DNA from: CBDCUC01 sp965222485
GTDB lineage: Bacteria > Pseudomonadota > Alphaproteobacteria > Rhizobiales > Hyphomicrobiaceae
Direction: 5' to 3'
NCBI GenBank assembly: GCA_965222485.1
Contig: CBDCUC010000040.1
Coordinates: 1,240,001 to 1,304,000, forward strand
Length of the DNA: 64,000 bases
The notes beneath the pieces are model-generated. The model had not been told where the DNA came from and made no database searches. It worked only from the letters and a program-made list of their open reading frames with translations. The position numbers were made by a program, and so were the translations under genes. Shown here in pieces: positions 42,781 to 52,499 of the stretch (position 1 is its first letter; each line of letters starts with the position of its first letter).

Positions 42781-45279
42781 ATGACCGATACGAAAACGAA
42801 ACTCAACAGGCGCGATGTCATGAAGGCAAGCGCTGTTGCGGCAACTGCGGCTGCGGCGGGATTACCCAGCACAGCCGCATTCGCACGCGCGGCTACGGAT
42901 GGGATTCGCTGGGACAAGGGCGTGTGTCGGTTCTGCGGTACCGGTTGCGGGGTGCTTGTGGGCACAAAGGGCGGGCGTGTCGTTGCAACGCAGGGTGATC
43001 CCGACGCACCAGTCAATCGCGGACTTAACTGCATCAAGGGCTACTTCCTGGCCAAGATCATGTATGGCAAAGACCGTCTCACAGAGCCGTTGATGCGGAT
43101 GAAGGATGGTAAGTACGACAAGAACGGCGAATTCGCGCCGGTGAGTTGGGAAAAAGCCTTTGAAGTGATGGCCGAAAAGTTCAAGACCGCCTTGAAAGAA
43201 GACGGCCCGACGGCAGTTGGGATGTTCGGTTCAGGCCAGTGGACGGTGTGGGAGGGTTATGCAGCGGCCAAACTTTATAAGGCTGGCTTTAGAACAAACA
43301 ACATTGACCCGAACGCGCGCCACTGCATGGCCTCGGCCGTTGCTGGCTTCATCCGTACGTTTGGCATCGATGAGCCGATGGGCTGTTATGACGACTTGGA
43401 GCAGGCTGATGCATTCGTGCTTTGGGGTTCCAATATGGCGGAGATGCACCCGATCCTGTGGTCACGGTTGACCGATCGTCGGCTGACGCACGAGGATTGC
43501 GAAGTGCATGTCTTGTCGACGTTCGAACATCGCTCATTCGAACTTGCAGACAACGGCATCGTTTTCACGCCGCAAACAGATCTTGCGATACTCAATTACA
43601 TTGCAAACCACATCATCAAGACCGGGAAGGTCAATCGTGACTTCGTCGACAAACACGTGAACTTCAACACGACGAATCTCGATATCGGGTATGGGTTGCG
43701 GCCAACGCACCCGTTGGAAAAAGACGCGAAGAATGCTGGCAAGGCAGGTGGTATGAAACCCATACCATTCGAAGAATATGCCGCCGCGGTTGAGCCCTAT
43801 ACGCTTGAGTATGTTTCCAAACTATCAGGTGTAGACCCAAAAAAGCTGGAACGGCTCGCCGAGCTTTATGCTGCGCCGGATAAGAAGGTCGTCTCCTATT
43901 GGACAATGGGCTTCAACCAACACACGCGGGGAACGTGGGCAAACAATCTCGTCTACAACATACACCTGCTGGTCGGGAAGATCTCCACACCAGGTAGCGG
44001 GCCGTTCTCGCTGACCGGACAACCTTCTGCCTGTGGAACGGCGCGCGAAGTGGGCACGTTTGCGCACCGGCTTCCAGCCGACATGGTGGTTAAGAATCCC
44101 GATCACAGAAAAACAGCGGAGAAAATCTGGAAGCTCCCGGATGGAACGATTTCGGGCAAGGTCGGATACCATGCCGTCCTGCAAAACCGCATGTTGAAGG
44201 ACGGAAAGCTCAAGGCGTATTGGGTTCAGTGCAACAACAATATGCAGACCGCGCCTAACATGAATGAAGAGGGCTATCCCGGGTATCGCAATCCGGATAC
44301 GTTTGTTGTTGTCTCCGATCCTTATCCGACTGTGACGGCGTTGGCAGGCGACCTCATACTTCCAACCGCTATGTGGATGGAAAAGGAGGGTGCCTACGGC
44401 AATGCTGAGCGGCGTACGCAGTTCTGGCGCCAACAGGTAAGGGCGCCCGGACAGGCACGTTCGGACTTATGGCAGACGGTTGAGTTTTCCAAGTACTTCA
44501 AGGTTGAGGATGTTTGGCCAGAAGAGCTCATTGCGAAGAAACCGGAGTATCGTGGTAAAACCCTATATGACGTTCTTTATACGAACGGCGCCGTCGACCA
44601 ATACCCAATGGAGGATATGCAAAAGGGCTACGACAATGATGAGGCAAAGGCCTTTGGTTTCTACATCCAGAAGGGGCTTTTTGAGGAATACGCATCGTTT
44701 GGACGCGGCAAGGCACATGACCTTGCGCCGTTTGAAATGTATCACAAGTCTCGCGGGCTCCGTTGGCCCGTTGTCGGCGAAAAAGAAACGCTGTGGCGGT
44801 TCAGGGAAGGATACGATCCGTACGTGAATGCAGGCGAAGGTGTTGCTTTTTATGGCCGGCCCGACAAGAAGGCGCGTGTCATTTTTTGCCCCTATGAGCC
44901 TGCAGCCGAAAGCCCGGACAAAGAGTTTGATCTTTGGTTGTGTACGGGACGTGTGTTGGAGCACTGGCACTCGGGCACGATGACCCGGCGCGTGCCGGAA
45001 CTCCACCGGTCCGTGCCTTATGCCGTACTATTCATGCATCCTGATGACGCGGAAGCGCGCGGCTTTCACCGTGGACAAGCGATAAAGGTCATTACGCGTC
45101 GCGGGGAGGTCGTTACTCGCGTGGAAACAAAGGGCCGGAACAAGCCGCCAAAAGGTTTGGTGTTTTTCCCCTTCTTTGATGAGCGCCAGCTCGCGAACAA
45201 GCTGACGCTCGATGCCACGTGTCCAATTTCCAAGGAGACGGATTTCAAGAAATGTGCCTGCCGATTGGAGAAGGCCTGA
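42781..45279 (+). CDS. napA: Periplasmic nitrate reductase catalytic subunit NapA
   Basis: 832 aa from the ATG at 42781 (GGAGGG ten bases upstream). It has a Tat signal with twin Arg (NRRDVMKASAVAATAAAAG), a [4Fe-4S] motif CRFCGTGCGVLV plus the later Cys in RGLNCIKGYFL, and the Mo-bis-MGD ligand Cys in ARHCMASAVAGF. The C-terminal domain ends in LTLDATCPISKETDFKKCAC. It reduces nitrate to nitrite in the periplasm, receiving electrons from NapB. Length and motifs are intact. The Mo cofactor here is the guanine dinucleotide form. Confidence 0.97.
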   Translation: MTDTKTKLNRRDVMKASAVAATAAAAGLPSTAAFARAATDGIRWDKGVCRFCGTGCGVLVGTKGGRVVATQGDPDAPVNRGLNCIKGYFLAKIMYGKDRLTEPLMRMKDGKYDKNGEFAPVSWEKAFEVMAEKFKTALKEDGPTAVGMFGSGQWTVWEGYAAAKLYKAGFRTNNIDPNARHCMASAVAGFIRTFGIDEPMGCYDDLEQADAFVLWGSNMAEMHPILWSRLTDRRLTHEDCEVHVLSTFEHRSFELADNGIVFTPQTDLAILNYIANHIIKTGKVNRDFVDKHVNFNTTNLDIGYGLRPTHPLEKDAKNAGKAGGMKPIPFEEYAAAVEPYTLEYVSKLSGVDPKKLERLAELYAAPDKKVVSYWTMGFNQHTRGTWANNLVYNIHLLVGKISTPGSGPFSLTGQPSACGTAREVGTFAHRLPADMVVKNPDHRKTAEKIWKLPDGTISGKVGYHAVLQNRMLKDGKLKAYWVQCNNNMQTAPNMNEEGYPGYRNPDTFVVVSDPYPTVTALAGDLILPTAMWMEKEGAYGNAERRTQFWRQQVRAPGQARSDLWQTVEFSKYFKVEDVWPEELIAKKPEYRGKTLYDVLYTNGAVDQYPMEDMQKGYDNDEAKAFGFYIQKGLFEEYASFGRGKAHDLAPFEMYHKSRGLRWPVVGEKETLWRFREGYDPYVNAGEGVAFYGRPDKKARVIFCPYEPAAESPDKEFDLWLCTGRVLEHWHSGTMTRRVPELHRSVPYAVLFMHPDDAEARGFHRGQAIKVITRRGEVVTRVETKGRNKPPKGLVFFPFFDERQLANKLTLDATCPISKETDFKKCACRLEKA

Positions 45280-45345
45280 TATGCGCTTTTTGACGCGTAA
45301 TCGCCGATACTTCAGTCGTGCTGACCGGTTGCGTCGGAGGCCTTA

Positions 45346-46137
45346 ATGACGTCCAGCAACAAGCGACGTGATGCGGCTTTTGACCCTGCACGCCGCCGCG
45401 CCTTGGCCGATATGGCAAAGTACGTATCAGGCGCCGGCGTGGCTGGTGTGGCGCTTGCGGGCTTTGCGGTGCAGTCGAAGACGCTTCCAGCTGAAGCCTT
45501 GCGTCCACCTGGTGCGATTGGCGAGGGCGAATTTCAATCAGCATGCGTTCGCTGCGGTCTGTGCGTGCGAGACTGCCCGTACGACACGCTGCGGCTTGCT
45601 AGAAGCGGTGATGGACCGGCAATCGGGACGCCTTATTTTATTGCGCGCGATATCCCATGCGAGATGTGTGACGACATACCCTGTGCGAAGGCTTGCCCAA
45701 CCGGTGCGCTATCGCACGACTTAGCAAAAATTGAAGATGCGAAGATGGGCGTCGCTTCACTGGTGGGGCGCGAAACATGTCTCAACATGCTGGGGCTTCG
45801 TTGTGACGTTTGCTACAGGGTTTGCCCCGTCATAGACAAAGCGATCACGCTTGAGCGAAGCCATAACACTCGAACAAACAAGCACGCCATCTTTGAGCCG
45901 GTCGTCCATGCGGAGCATTGTACGGGTTGCGGGAAATGTGAAAAATCGTGCGTGCTCGATGTTGCTGCGATCAAGGTTCTGCCTGTGAAACTGGCGCAAG
46001 GTCGCGCCGATGAGCACTATAGGTTTGGCTGGGAAGAAAAGGAGAAGGCAGGCCAAGAGGTAGGTCCGGGTGTGTTCGACCTCCCCGACCGCGTGCCACG
46101 GCCAGCATTGTCGAAGCCACCGGGAGGACCTGAATGA
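45346..46137 (+). CDS. napG: Ferredoxin-type protein NapG
   Basis: 263 aa. A twin-arginine-like export signal (ARRRALADMAKYVSGAGVAG) precedes four [4Fe-4S] motifs: CVRCGLCVRDCP, CEMCDDIPCAKACP, CDVCYRVCP and CTGCGKCEKSC. NapG works with NapH to pass quinol electrons toward NapC/NapB. GGAGG lies five bases before the ATG. The stop overlaps the napH start by 4 bp (ATGA). Confidence 0.95.
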   Translation: MTSSNKRRDAAFDPARRRALADMAKYVSGAGVAGVALAGFAVQSKTLPAEALRPPGAIGEGEFQSACVRCGLCVRDCPYDTLRLARSGDGPAIGTPYFIARDIPCEMCDDIPCAKACPTGALSHDLAKIEDAKMGVASLVGRETCLNMLGLRCDVCYRVCPVIDKAITLERSHNTRTNKHAIFEPVVHAEHCTGCGKCEKSCVLDVAAIKVLPVKLAQGRADEHYRFGWEEKEKAGQEVGPGVFDLPDRVPRPALSKPPGGPE

Positions 46138-47051
46138 GCGAAACCCGGGTCCCAGGTCTGGAAGCGCGAATCCGGCAAGGTTGGTTTTTTGCCAATCGTT
46201 GGTTGATTGCACGGCGTGTGGTGCAGGTTGGATTCTTCATGCTGTTTGCCGCCGGCCCTTGGTTTGGTGCGTGGATTGTCGAGGGCACACTTGCGTCGAG
46301 CCTGACGCTTGGTGTTGTGCCGCTTACTGACCCGTTGATCTTCCTACAAAGCCTATTGGCCAGACACATGCCGCATACACAAGCGATCATCGGTGCAGGA
46401 ATTGTGCTGGCGGCTTACCTCATAATTGGCGGGCGTACGTATTGCTCGTGGGTCTGCCCAATCAATCCCGTCACCGATCTTGCAGCTTGGTGCCGCCGAA
46501 AGCTTGATATCAGGAAGGGGCGCTCGCTCGATCGGAATATGCGTTATGTGATGCTCGGTGCGATCCTCGTGGCTGCGTTCGTCACCGGAACGATTGCCTA
46601 TGAACTGATAAATCCGATCACTGGTTTTTACCGAGACCTCCTATTCGGGGTGTCGTGGGGATTGGCGCTAATCGGCGTGATTTTTCTGTTCGACCTCTTC
46701 GTGGTCGACAAGGGTTGGTGCGGACACGTGTGCCCGGTGGGTGCGTTCTACGGGTTGTTGAATGAAACGGCAATGCTGCGGGTTTCCGCCCGTGGTCGAA
46801 TCCGGTGCGACGATTGCATGGACTGTTACCTCGTGTGTCCTGAAATGCACGTTATCGCGCCGGCACTAAAGGGGCAGAAAACAGGATTGGGGCCTGTGAT
46901 TCTCCATCGCGACTGTACGTCCTGCGGGCGGTGTATCGATGTCTGCCCGGAACATGTTTTCAACTTCACGCATCGTTTTGACAATCGCATTGAGCAAGCG
47001 ATGTCACTGGAACGGGCTGATCAGAATAGCTTTAGCAAGAGCGTCATCTAA
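46134..47051 (+). CDS. napH: Quinol dehydrogenase membrane component NapH
   Basis: 305 aa with four TM helices (VVQVGFFMLFAAGPWFGAWI, IIGAGIVLAAYLIIGG, YVMLGAILVAAFVTGTIAYE, LALIGVIFLFDLFVVD). The periplasmic/cytoplasmic CxxxCP motifs CSWVCP and CGHVCP are present, as are two C-terminal [4Fe-4S] clusters (CDDCMDCYLVCP, CTSCGRCIDVCP). It forms an alternative quinol oxidising pair with NapG alongside NapC. Confidence 0.95.
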   Translation: MSETRVPGLEARIRQGWFFANRWLIARRVVQVGFFMLFAAGPWFGAWIVEGTLASSLTLGVVPLTDPLIFLQSLLARHMPHTQAIIGAGIVLAAYLIIGGRTYCSWVCPINPVTDLAAWCRRKLDIRKGRSLDRNMRYVMLGAILVAAFVTGTIAYELINPITGFYRDLLFGVSWGLALIGVIFLFDLFVVDKGWCGHVCPVGAFYGLLNETAMLRVSARGRIRCDDCMDCYLVCPEMHVIAPALKGQKTGLGPVILHRDCTSCGRCIDVCPEHVFNFTHRFDNRIEQAMSLERADQNSFSKSVI

Positions 47052-47082
47052 AGAAGATGTCGCTTCGTTTGGCGGAGAGAGA

Positions 47083-47550
47083 ATGATGAGAAGATACATC
47101 GCGTTGTGCATCAGCATGGTTGTGTTTTCCGTGGCGGTGGCGTTGACGATTGTTGGTGTCGTTATTGCCCAGGACAATGACAAAGTTCGCTCTCTCGGCG
47201 GCGGCGAGGTCCTGGACCGCATCAATCCGGCGCCTGACATTGGCCGCCAATCGGTAACGGATCGCGGTTTTGGCCGGGCTTATCGCCAGCAGCCTCCGTT
47301 GATCCCGCACAAAATCACTGGCTATCAGATCACGACGACAAATAATCGATGCATGGATTGTCATGACTGGCCGGGAAACGTCAAAGCGAATGCGCCGAAA
47401 GTGTCGGAGACGCATTACGTTGACCGGCAGGGTGCGCGCCTCGATAAAATCGCGGGCACACGCTACTTTTGCCAGCAATGTCATGTGCCGCAGGCAGATG
47501 CCAAGCCGCTTGTCGACAATGCGTTCATGAACGCCACCGAAGTGAAGTAA
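47083..47550 (+). CDS. napB: Diheme cytochrome c NapB
   Basis: 155 aa from the ATG at 47083, with GGAGAGA just upstream. It has a signal-anchor (LCISMVVFSVAVALTIVGVV) and two heme-binding motifs, CMDCH and CQQCH. The axial His candidates are in PHKITGYQ and SETHYVDR. It is the electron-transfer subunit of NapAB. 58 bp separate it from napC. Confidence 0.95.
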   Translation: MMRRYIALCISMVVFSVAVALTIVGVVIAQDNDKVRSLGGGEVLDRINPAPDIGRQSVTDRGFGRAYRQQPPLIPHKITGYQITTTNNRCMDCHDWPGNVKANAPKVSETHYVDRQGARLDKIAGTRYFCQQCHVPQADAKPLVDNAFMNATEVK

Positions 47551-47608
47551 CGGGCCACTGGGCAACAGCGACGCCAGCATGGAATAGCTCCTGCGAGAGG
47601 ACACAACG

Positions 47609-48355
47609 ATGGCAACGAATGACGGCGGTGCAAACCGAACAGATGGGATAGTTGGCAGCCTTGTCGACAAGTGCAAAAGGTTGTGGGCCTGGTTTTGGAC
47701 GCCGTCAAAGGTGATCGCATTGGGGACGCTTGTGTCGGCTGGGTTTATCGCCGGCATCGTGTTTTGGGGTGGCTTTAACTGGTCGATGGAGCTCACCAAC
47801 ACGGAAGGATTCTGTATCTCGTGTCATGAGATGGAGGAAAATGTCTACAACGAATACCGTAGCACAATACACTTCTCTAACCGCTCCGGCGTTCGCGCAT
47901 CCTGCCCCGATTGCCATGTTCCAAAAGAGTGGCATCACAAGGTAGTTCGCAAAATTCGTGCGTCCAACGAGCTCTGGCACCATATGTTGGGTACGGTTTC
48001 CACGCCTGAGTTGTTTGAAAAGAAGCGAATTCATTTGGCGAAAAACGAGTGGCGGCGGATGAAATCGACTGATAGCCGGGAATGTCGAAACTGCCACAAG
48101 TTCGATTATATGGATTATGCGCTGCAGGAGCCTCGTGCCATGAAAATGCACGAGACAGGGATGGCGGAAGGAAAGACCTGCATCGATTGTCATCGAGGCA
48201 TTGCACATACGCTGCCGCCTAACGCAACCGAAGAATACGAAAAGCTCGTTGCTGAAATCACGGCAGAGGAAGGCGAAAAACGGGGTCTCGCCGGCTATCT
48301 CGGTATTGTTCTGCCCTCGTCTGCGACCGCCAATGAGAAAGCAGCGTCACGCTAG
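47609..48355 (+). CDS. napC: Tetraheme quinol dehydrogenase NapC
   Basis: 248 aa NapC/NirT family. One N-terminal membrane anchor (VIALGTLVSAGFIAGIVFWG) precedes four CxxCH heme sites: CISCH, CPDCH, CRNCH and CIDCH. It oxidises membrane quinol and feeds NapB. Last gene of napFDAGHBC; a strong hairpin follows 52 bp later. No napE was found. Confidence 0.96.
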   Translation: MATNDGGANRTDGIVGSLVDKCKRLWAWFWTPSKVIALGTLVSAGFIAGIVFWGGFNWSMELTNTEGFCISCHEMEENVYNEYRSTIHFSNRSGVRASCPDCHVPKEWHHKVVRKIRASNELWHHMLGTVSTPELFEKKRIHLAKNEWRRMKSTDSRECRNCHKFDYMDYALQEPRAMKMHETGMAEGKTCIDCHRGIAHTLPPNATEEYEKLVAEITAEEGEKRGLAGYLGIVLPSSATANEKAASR

Positions 48356-48407
48356 CTTCTGGATGCGGTGGGTGCCGTTTCGATTGCGCCGATTGCAACG
48401 ACTGCGC

Positions 48408-48460
48408 CTACGGGTGGCGGCATCGCAACTTTAACAAAGTTGCGGTCCCGCCGCCCGTAG
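48408..48460. terminator. Bidirectional nested hairpin between nap and RTX genes
   Basis: Inner perfect stem GCAACTTT-AAC-AAAGTTGC (48425-48443) inside an outer stem of CTACGGG (48408-48414) with CCCGTAG (48454-48460), plus CGG/CCG pairing. Located between the convergent napC and RTX genes, so it may stop both transcripts. No clear T-run. Confidence 0.6.
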
Positions 48461-48476
48461 TCAGAAGTCAATCCGA

Positions 48477-50813
48477 CTAAGCGAAGATGAAATCCTCGGC
48501 GCTTAGTTCGGCGACTGTGTCGGACGAATGTTCCTGCATTCTTATGACAATCTGTGCGTCTTCGTAAGACAGGACGTAGGATTCGGCGACGGTCGTTGTT
48601 CCATCGTCGTTGCCGTAGTACGCGCTGCCGTTTGCCTCAATGAGCGGAGCGATGTCTTCCCAGCTTTCTAACCCAGCCAGGTGGCTAAGGTTGATTTTGT
48701 CGACACCGATTTCAAAGTCCTGGATCACTGCCCGGCTGTCGGAGAACATGAACTCCGCGCCGAACAAAAACTCGTCTTCACCTTCGCCGCCGATCAGCAG
48801 GTCATTGCCGCCGCCGCCGTCGATTGTGTCATTACCGTCGCCGCCATTGATCTCATTGTCTCCGGCACCGCCCACGAGGATGTCGTGGTAGTCGCTGCCA
48901 ACGACATTTTCGATTTCCTCAAGAGTGTCGCCTTCGGCATGACCGCCTCGTGCCGGACCGGAGCCTTCGGCCAAGCTGACTTCAACACGCTCGTTGCTGC
49001 CTGAGTAGTCGGCGGTGTCGATGCCTTCGCCGCCGAGAAGTTCATCGGCGCCTGCGCCACCGATGAGCGTATCATTGCCGCCCGCTCCCGAGAGACGATC
49101 GCTGCCGCCCTCTCCGGAAAGCACATTGTCTTCGTTATTGCCGGTAATTTGGTCGTTATACTGGGTGCCGGTCACGTTCTCGATGTTCCAGATATCACCG
49201 GTCGTCGTATGTGTACTGCCCGTCAGCTGACCGTTCGAGTTAGTATTGCCGCTCAGATGCATGCCATCGAACGTAAACATACCGCGCTCTGAGCCGTTGT
49301 AATCAGCCATCAAATATACGGTCACACCAAGGTCATTGACGAGAAGATTGCCGCTTCCCAGATTGACCCAGTTGGTCGCGCTGCCAAAATCGAGCGTGTC
49401 GATCCCGTCGCCACCATCAATGGTCGACTGCGAGTAACTCGACCCAGGCGAATAGGCCTCCCAGCTTGCGGTATCTTCGACATCCCACACCTGGATGATG
49501 TCATTTTCGGCACCGGCATCAATTTCAAATGACCGGCCTCGCGCTTCGATTAGATCCTCGCCGCCGCCGCCTTCGACACGATCAAACATCAAACCGTGTG
49601 AAACGATACGATTGTCGCCATCGTCCCCGATCAGCGTGTTGTCTGCTGCACGGCTTCCAACAATATTCTCAATCGAGGAATAGCGGTCGCCGTGGGCATC
49701 GCCTGAAAAGCCTTGACCTGTCGTAAGGTAGACGTTCACGGCGCTTTCGGAGTCGTAGTAGTTGGCGGTGTCGCTGCCTTGCCCGCCATTGAAGGTGTCA
49801 GAACCGCCGTCTCCGTAAAACGTGTCATTGCCTTCTTCACCCCAGAACTCATTGCTGCTTGAGGTGCCGTGAAATTTGTCGTCGAACTCAGAGCCGCGCG
49901 CGTTTTCAACACTGGCGTAGGTGTCGCCCTGCGCTGTGCCGCCGGAGGATGTTCCCGACAGATTAACATCAACAGCGCTGTCGGAACCAGAGTAGTCTGC
50001 TTCGTCAGTGCCAGTTCCGCCGTCGAGAATGTCCGCGCCTTCGCCACCGTCTAGGACGTCGTTGCCGTCCTCACCCCGCAGGGTATCGGCGCCGCCGCGG
50101 CCGTACAGGTAGTCTGTGGAGTCGCCGCCTGCGATGACATTTGACTTGTCGTCGCCCCAGAGCCAGTCCGTATATGCCGACCCGGTGAGGTTTTCGATGC
50201 TGGAATACGTATCGCCGAAGGCGTCGCCATAGGCGCCGATCCCGGCTCCCAAATCTGCCATGACGGACCCGCGCGCCGTCTCGTAGCTCGCCGTGTCCGT
50301 GTCGCTTCCGCCAATGAGTTCGTCTTCGCCTGCACCACCAATAAGGATGTCGTCTCCGACGCCACCGATTAGCGTGTCATCGCCGCCGCGGCCGTTGAGC
50401 GTATCGCTGCCGCGTCCGCCCACGAGTTCATTGGCATAATTGTCGCCATAAAGCCGGTCATTGTAATTTGAGCCGACAACGTTTTCGATACTGACCAGCC
50501 GATCGCCCTGGGCGTAGCCGCCTTTGCCGCTTTCGGTTGCCAGGTTAACTGTGACGGCCTTGTCCGATAGTGAGTAGTCCGCCGTGTCTACGCCGTTGCT
50601 GCCGTGGAGTTCGTCGGCGCCAGGATCACCCATAAGAGTGTCGTCGTCTCCGCCACCGTAGAGATAATTGTCACCCGCGTTGCCGTAGAGCGTGTCTTTC
50701 CCGTTCGTGCCGTCGATGTACGTCTTCAGATCCGCTTCGACCTTTGATGCATCCCTTTTATCAGCTTCAATTTTGCTGGTAAGCGTTTTTCCGCTGGAAA
50801 TTTTAAGTGCCAT
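48477..50813 (-). CDS. RTX (hemolysin-type Ca-binding) secreted protein 1
   Basis: 778 aa, made almost entirely of RTX nonapeptides (GGxGxDxLx). They are arranged in modules of the form GGxGADELxGGxGxDTADYSxS...IENVxGSxxxD. Examples are DTLYGNAGDNYLYGGGDDDT near 40-60 and GGDGNDTIDGGGGNDLLIGG near 660-680. There is no signal peptide and no enzymatic domain. A non-repeat insert of ~95 residues at ~445-540 contains DFGSATNWVNLGSGN. The C-terminal ~80 residues (DFEIGVDKINLSHLAG to AEDFIFA) are the uncleaved type I secretion signal. GGAG and AAGGA precede the ATG. Probably exported by the adjacent HlyD/ABC pair and folded by Ca2+ outside the cell; role unknown (surface layer, matrix or biofilm protein are options). 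Confidence 0.9.
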   Translation of the reverse strand: MALKISSGKTLTSKIEADKRDASKVEADLKTYIDGTNGKDTLYGNAGDNYLYGGGDDDTLMGDPGADELHGSNGVDTADYSLSDKAVTVNLATESGKGGYAQGDRLVSIENVVGSNYNDRLYGDNYANELVGGRGSDTLNGRGGDDTLIGGVGDDILIGGAGEDELIGGSDTDTASYETARGSVMADLGAGIGAYGDAFGDTYSSIENLTGSAYTDWLWGDDKSNVIAGGDSTDYLYGRGGADTLRGEDGNDVLDGGEGADILDGGTGTDEADYSGSDSAVDVNLSGTSSGGTAQGDTYASVENARGSEFDDKFHGTSSSNEFWGEEGNDTFYGDGGSDTFNGGQGSDTANYYDSESAVNVYLTTGQGFSGDAHGDRYSSIENIVGSRAADNTLIGDDGDNRIVSHGLMFDRVEGGGGEDLIEARGRSFEIDAGAENDIIQVWDVEDTASWEAYSPGSSYSQSTIDGGDGIDTLDFGSATNWVNLGSGNLLVNDLGVTVYLMADYNGSERGMFTFDGMHLSGNTNSNGQLTGSTHTTTGDIWNIENVTGTQYNDQITGNNEDNVLSGEGGSDRLSGAGGNDTLIGGAGADELLGGEGIDTADYSGSNERVEVSLAEGSGPARGGHAEGDTLEEIENVVGSDYHDILVGGAGDNEINGGDGNDTIDGGGGNDLLIGGEGEDEFLFGAEFMFSDSRAVIQDFEIGVDKINLSHLAGLESWEDIAPLIEANGSAYYGNDDGTTTVAESYVLSYEDAQIVIRMQEHSSDTVAELSAEDFIFA

Positions 50814-51140
50814 TTGTCCTTCTCCGTCATTTTGTAAAACAAAAAAATGCAGAATGAGATAAATATATTTGGGAGAAAAAATATGTTTCGCACGTAACTT
50901 TAAAGGGAAATTTTCAATTATTTAAATTCGGAACCGAAAATAGCTCGCAAGACAATAAACCCAGATAAAATAACTCATTGAAAAAGCGTATGTTAAACAG
51001 TCCGCAACATCGCTTGTATTGTGCTTTCGAGTGTAGACAGGAAGGATCTATCGGGTATATCCCGCCGCTGTTTCGAATTTTTATTTCCGGTAAATTTTAG
51101 AAATCATAATTCATCTTTTTTTTGGTTTTGTTCAATGCCC
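50814..51140. other. AT-rich promoter region of RTX protein 1
   Basis: 327 bp of markedly AT-rich sequence with A/T runs, unlike the surrounding GC-richer genes. No gene. It presumably carries the promoter of the RTX gene, separating its expression from the upstream exporter genes. Confidence 0.6.
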
Positions 51141-52454
51141 CTAATTTTCGCGCATTGATTTGAATATCAAGTCGGAAATCGGGCTTACGAGATATTGAAG
51201 AAGTGTGCGCTCGCCTGTGATGATGAGAACATCTGCTGGCATGCCCGGCACGAGGCGGTCGTGGGCTTCTTCCGGGATGGTTGAGGCGTCGACGACGACG
51301 CGGGCCAGAAAATAGGGCTCGCGGGTATAGTCATCCTCCATTGTATCACCGCCAACCGTCTCGACTTTTCCTAGGATTGTGGGCATCCTGCGAGAGGAAA
51401 AAGCCGGAAAGCGTATTTCTGCTTTTTGGCCGCTCGCTACATTATCGATGTCTAGCGGGGAAACCCGGGCAGCCATGACGAGCTTGTCTCCAGTGGGTAC
51501 GAGTTCGGCGAGGACGTCTCCGGGCTTTACAACTGCACCTGGCGCATGGACCTTTAACCCTTGCACAATACCGGCCTGAGGCGCGCGGATTTCGATGCGC
51601 GACATGACATCGGTTGCGACAGTTAGCTTTTCCCGCAGGTCCGAAAGTTGAATGCGGACCTCGCTGATCTGCTGGGAAATCTCGTCGGCAGACTTTTGTT
51701 CTATGCGTTCGAGCTGCAGCCGTGCTTCGTTGACCGCCTCGCTTGCACTCGCGATCCTGCTCTCGGTGGCGCCTTTGTCACCCTGCAGGCGTGACAACTC
51801 CCTCTTTAGGGCCCTCAGTTTGCTGCGACGGTAGAGTTTCTTGCGCGCAAGAGTGGTGGCGTCCTCGATTTCGGCGGTGAGGCTGTCTATCTGGTCCATC
51901 TGCGCGGTCAGCCTATGTGTCAGGCCCGTGTGCTCCTTGTTTGCGCGTGCGAGCCGTGCACGCAGGATTTGCGTGTCACTTGTGAGCATCTGGCGGCGCT
52001 CTTTGAACCTCATGCGCTGGTCAATGATCGCTGCTGCTGTTTCGGGGATGGTCTGGCGCGCCAATAGTTTTGGCGGGAACGACACGCTTGTACGGCCGTC
52101 ACGCTCAGCGAGAAGCCGGGCCTCTAATGCCATGGCTGCGTCGAGTTGCTTCATCAGCATGTCGGAGTTCGCGCGAGCCTGGGTCGATTGCAGACGGAAC
52201 AGAACCTCTCCCTTGTGTACCGGCTTTGATTCCTTCACCAGAATTTCGCGGACGATACCGCCCTCCAGATGTTGGATGGGTTTGGTTGCGGTTTCAGCCA
52301 TCACGCGACCTGGTGCGATTGCTGCGCTGTCAAGCGGCGCGTGCCAGGCAAATCCGCCGAAGGCCGCAAATACGACGGCGATGCTGAAGTATCCGATTTG
52401 GGCATAGACCCTGTGATCGGTCGAAATGCTATTTTTTGATTTGTTGCGCTTCAT
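51141..52454 (-). CDS. Type I secretion membrane fusion protein (HlyD/PrtE family)
   Basis: 437 aa. One N-terminal TM helix (GYFSIAVVFAAFGGFAWHA) precedes the lipoyl start (HLEGGIVREILVKESKPVHK). A long coiled coil spans ~110-285 (for example RLQGDKGATESRIASASEAV), and beta-barrel segments follow (RAPQAGIVQGLKVHAPGAVV, VPGMPADVLIITGERTLLQY). This is the PrtE/RsaE arrangement for RTX export. It bridges the ABC exporter and an outer-membrane TolC-like channel not present here. Starts 45 bp after the ABC gene. Confidence 0.93.
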   Translation of the reverse strand: MKRNKSKNSISTDHRVYAQIGYFSIAVVFAAFGGFAWHAPLDSAAIAPGRVMAETATKPIQHLEGGIVREILVKESKPVHKGEVLFRLQSTQARANSDMLMKQLDAAMALEARLLAERDGRTSVSFPPKLLARQTIPETAAAIIDQRMRFKERRQMLTSDTQILRARLARANKEHTGLTHRLTAQMDQIDSLTAEIEDATTLARKKLYRRSKLRALKRELSRLQGDKGATESRIASASEAVNEARLQLERIEQKSADEISQQISEVRIQLSDLREKLTVATDVMSRIEIRAPQAGIVQGLKVHAPGAVVKPGDVLAELVPTGDKLVMAARVSPLDIDNVASGQKAEIRFPAFSSRRMPTILGKVETVGGDTMEDDYTREPYFLARVVVDASTIPEEAHDRLVPGMPADVLIITGERTLLQYLVSPISDLIFKSMREN

Positions 52455-52499
52455 CAGGGTGTCTCCAATGCCGGGTCAATCGTTATGATCGCCGCCGTG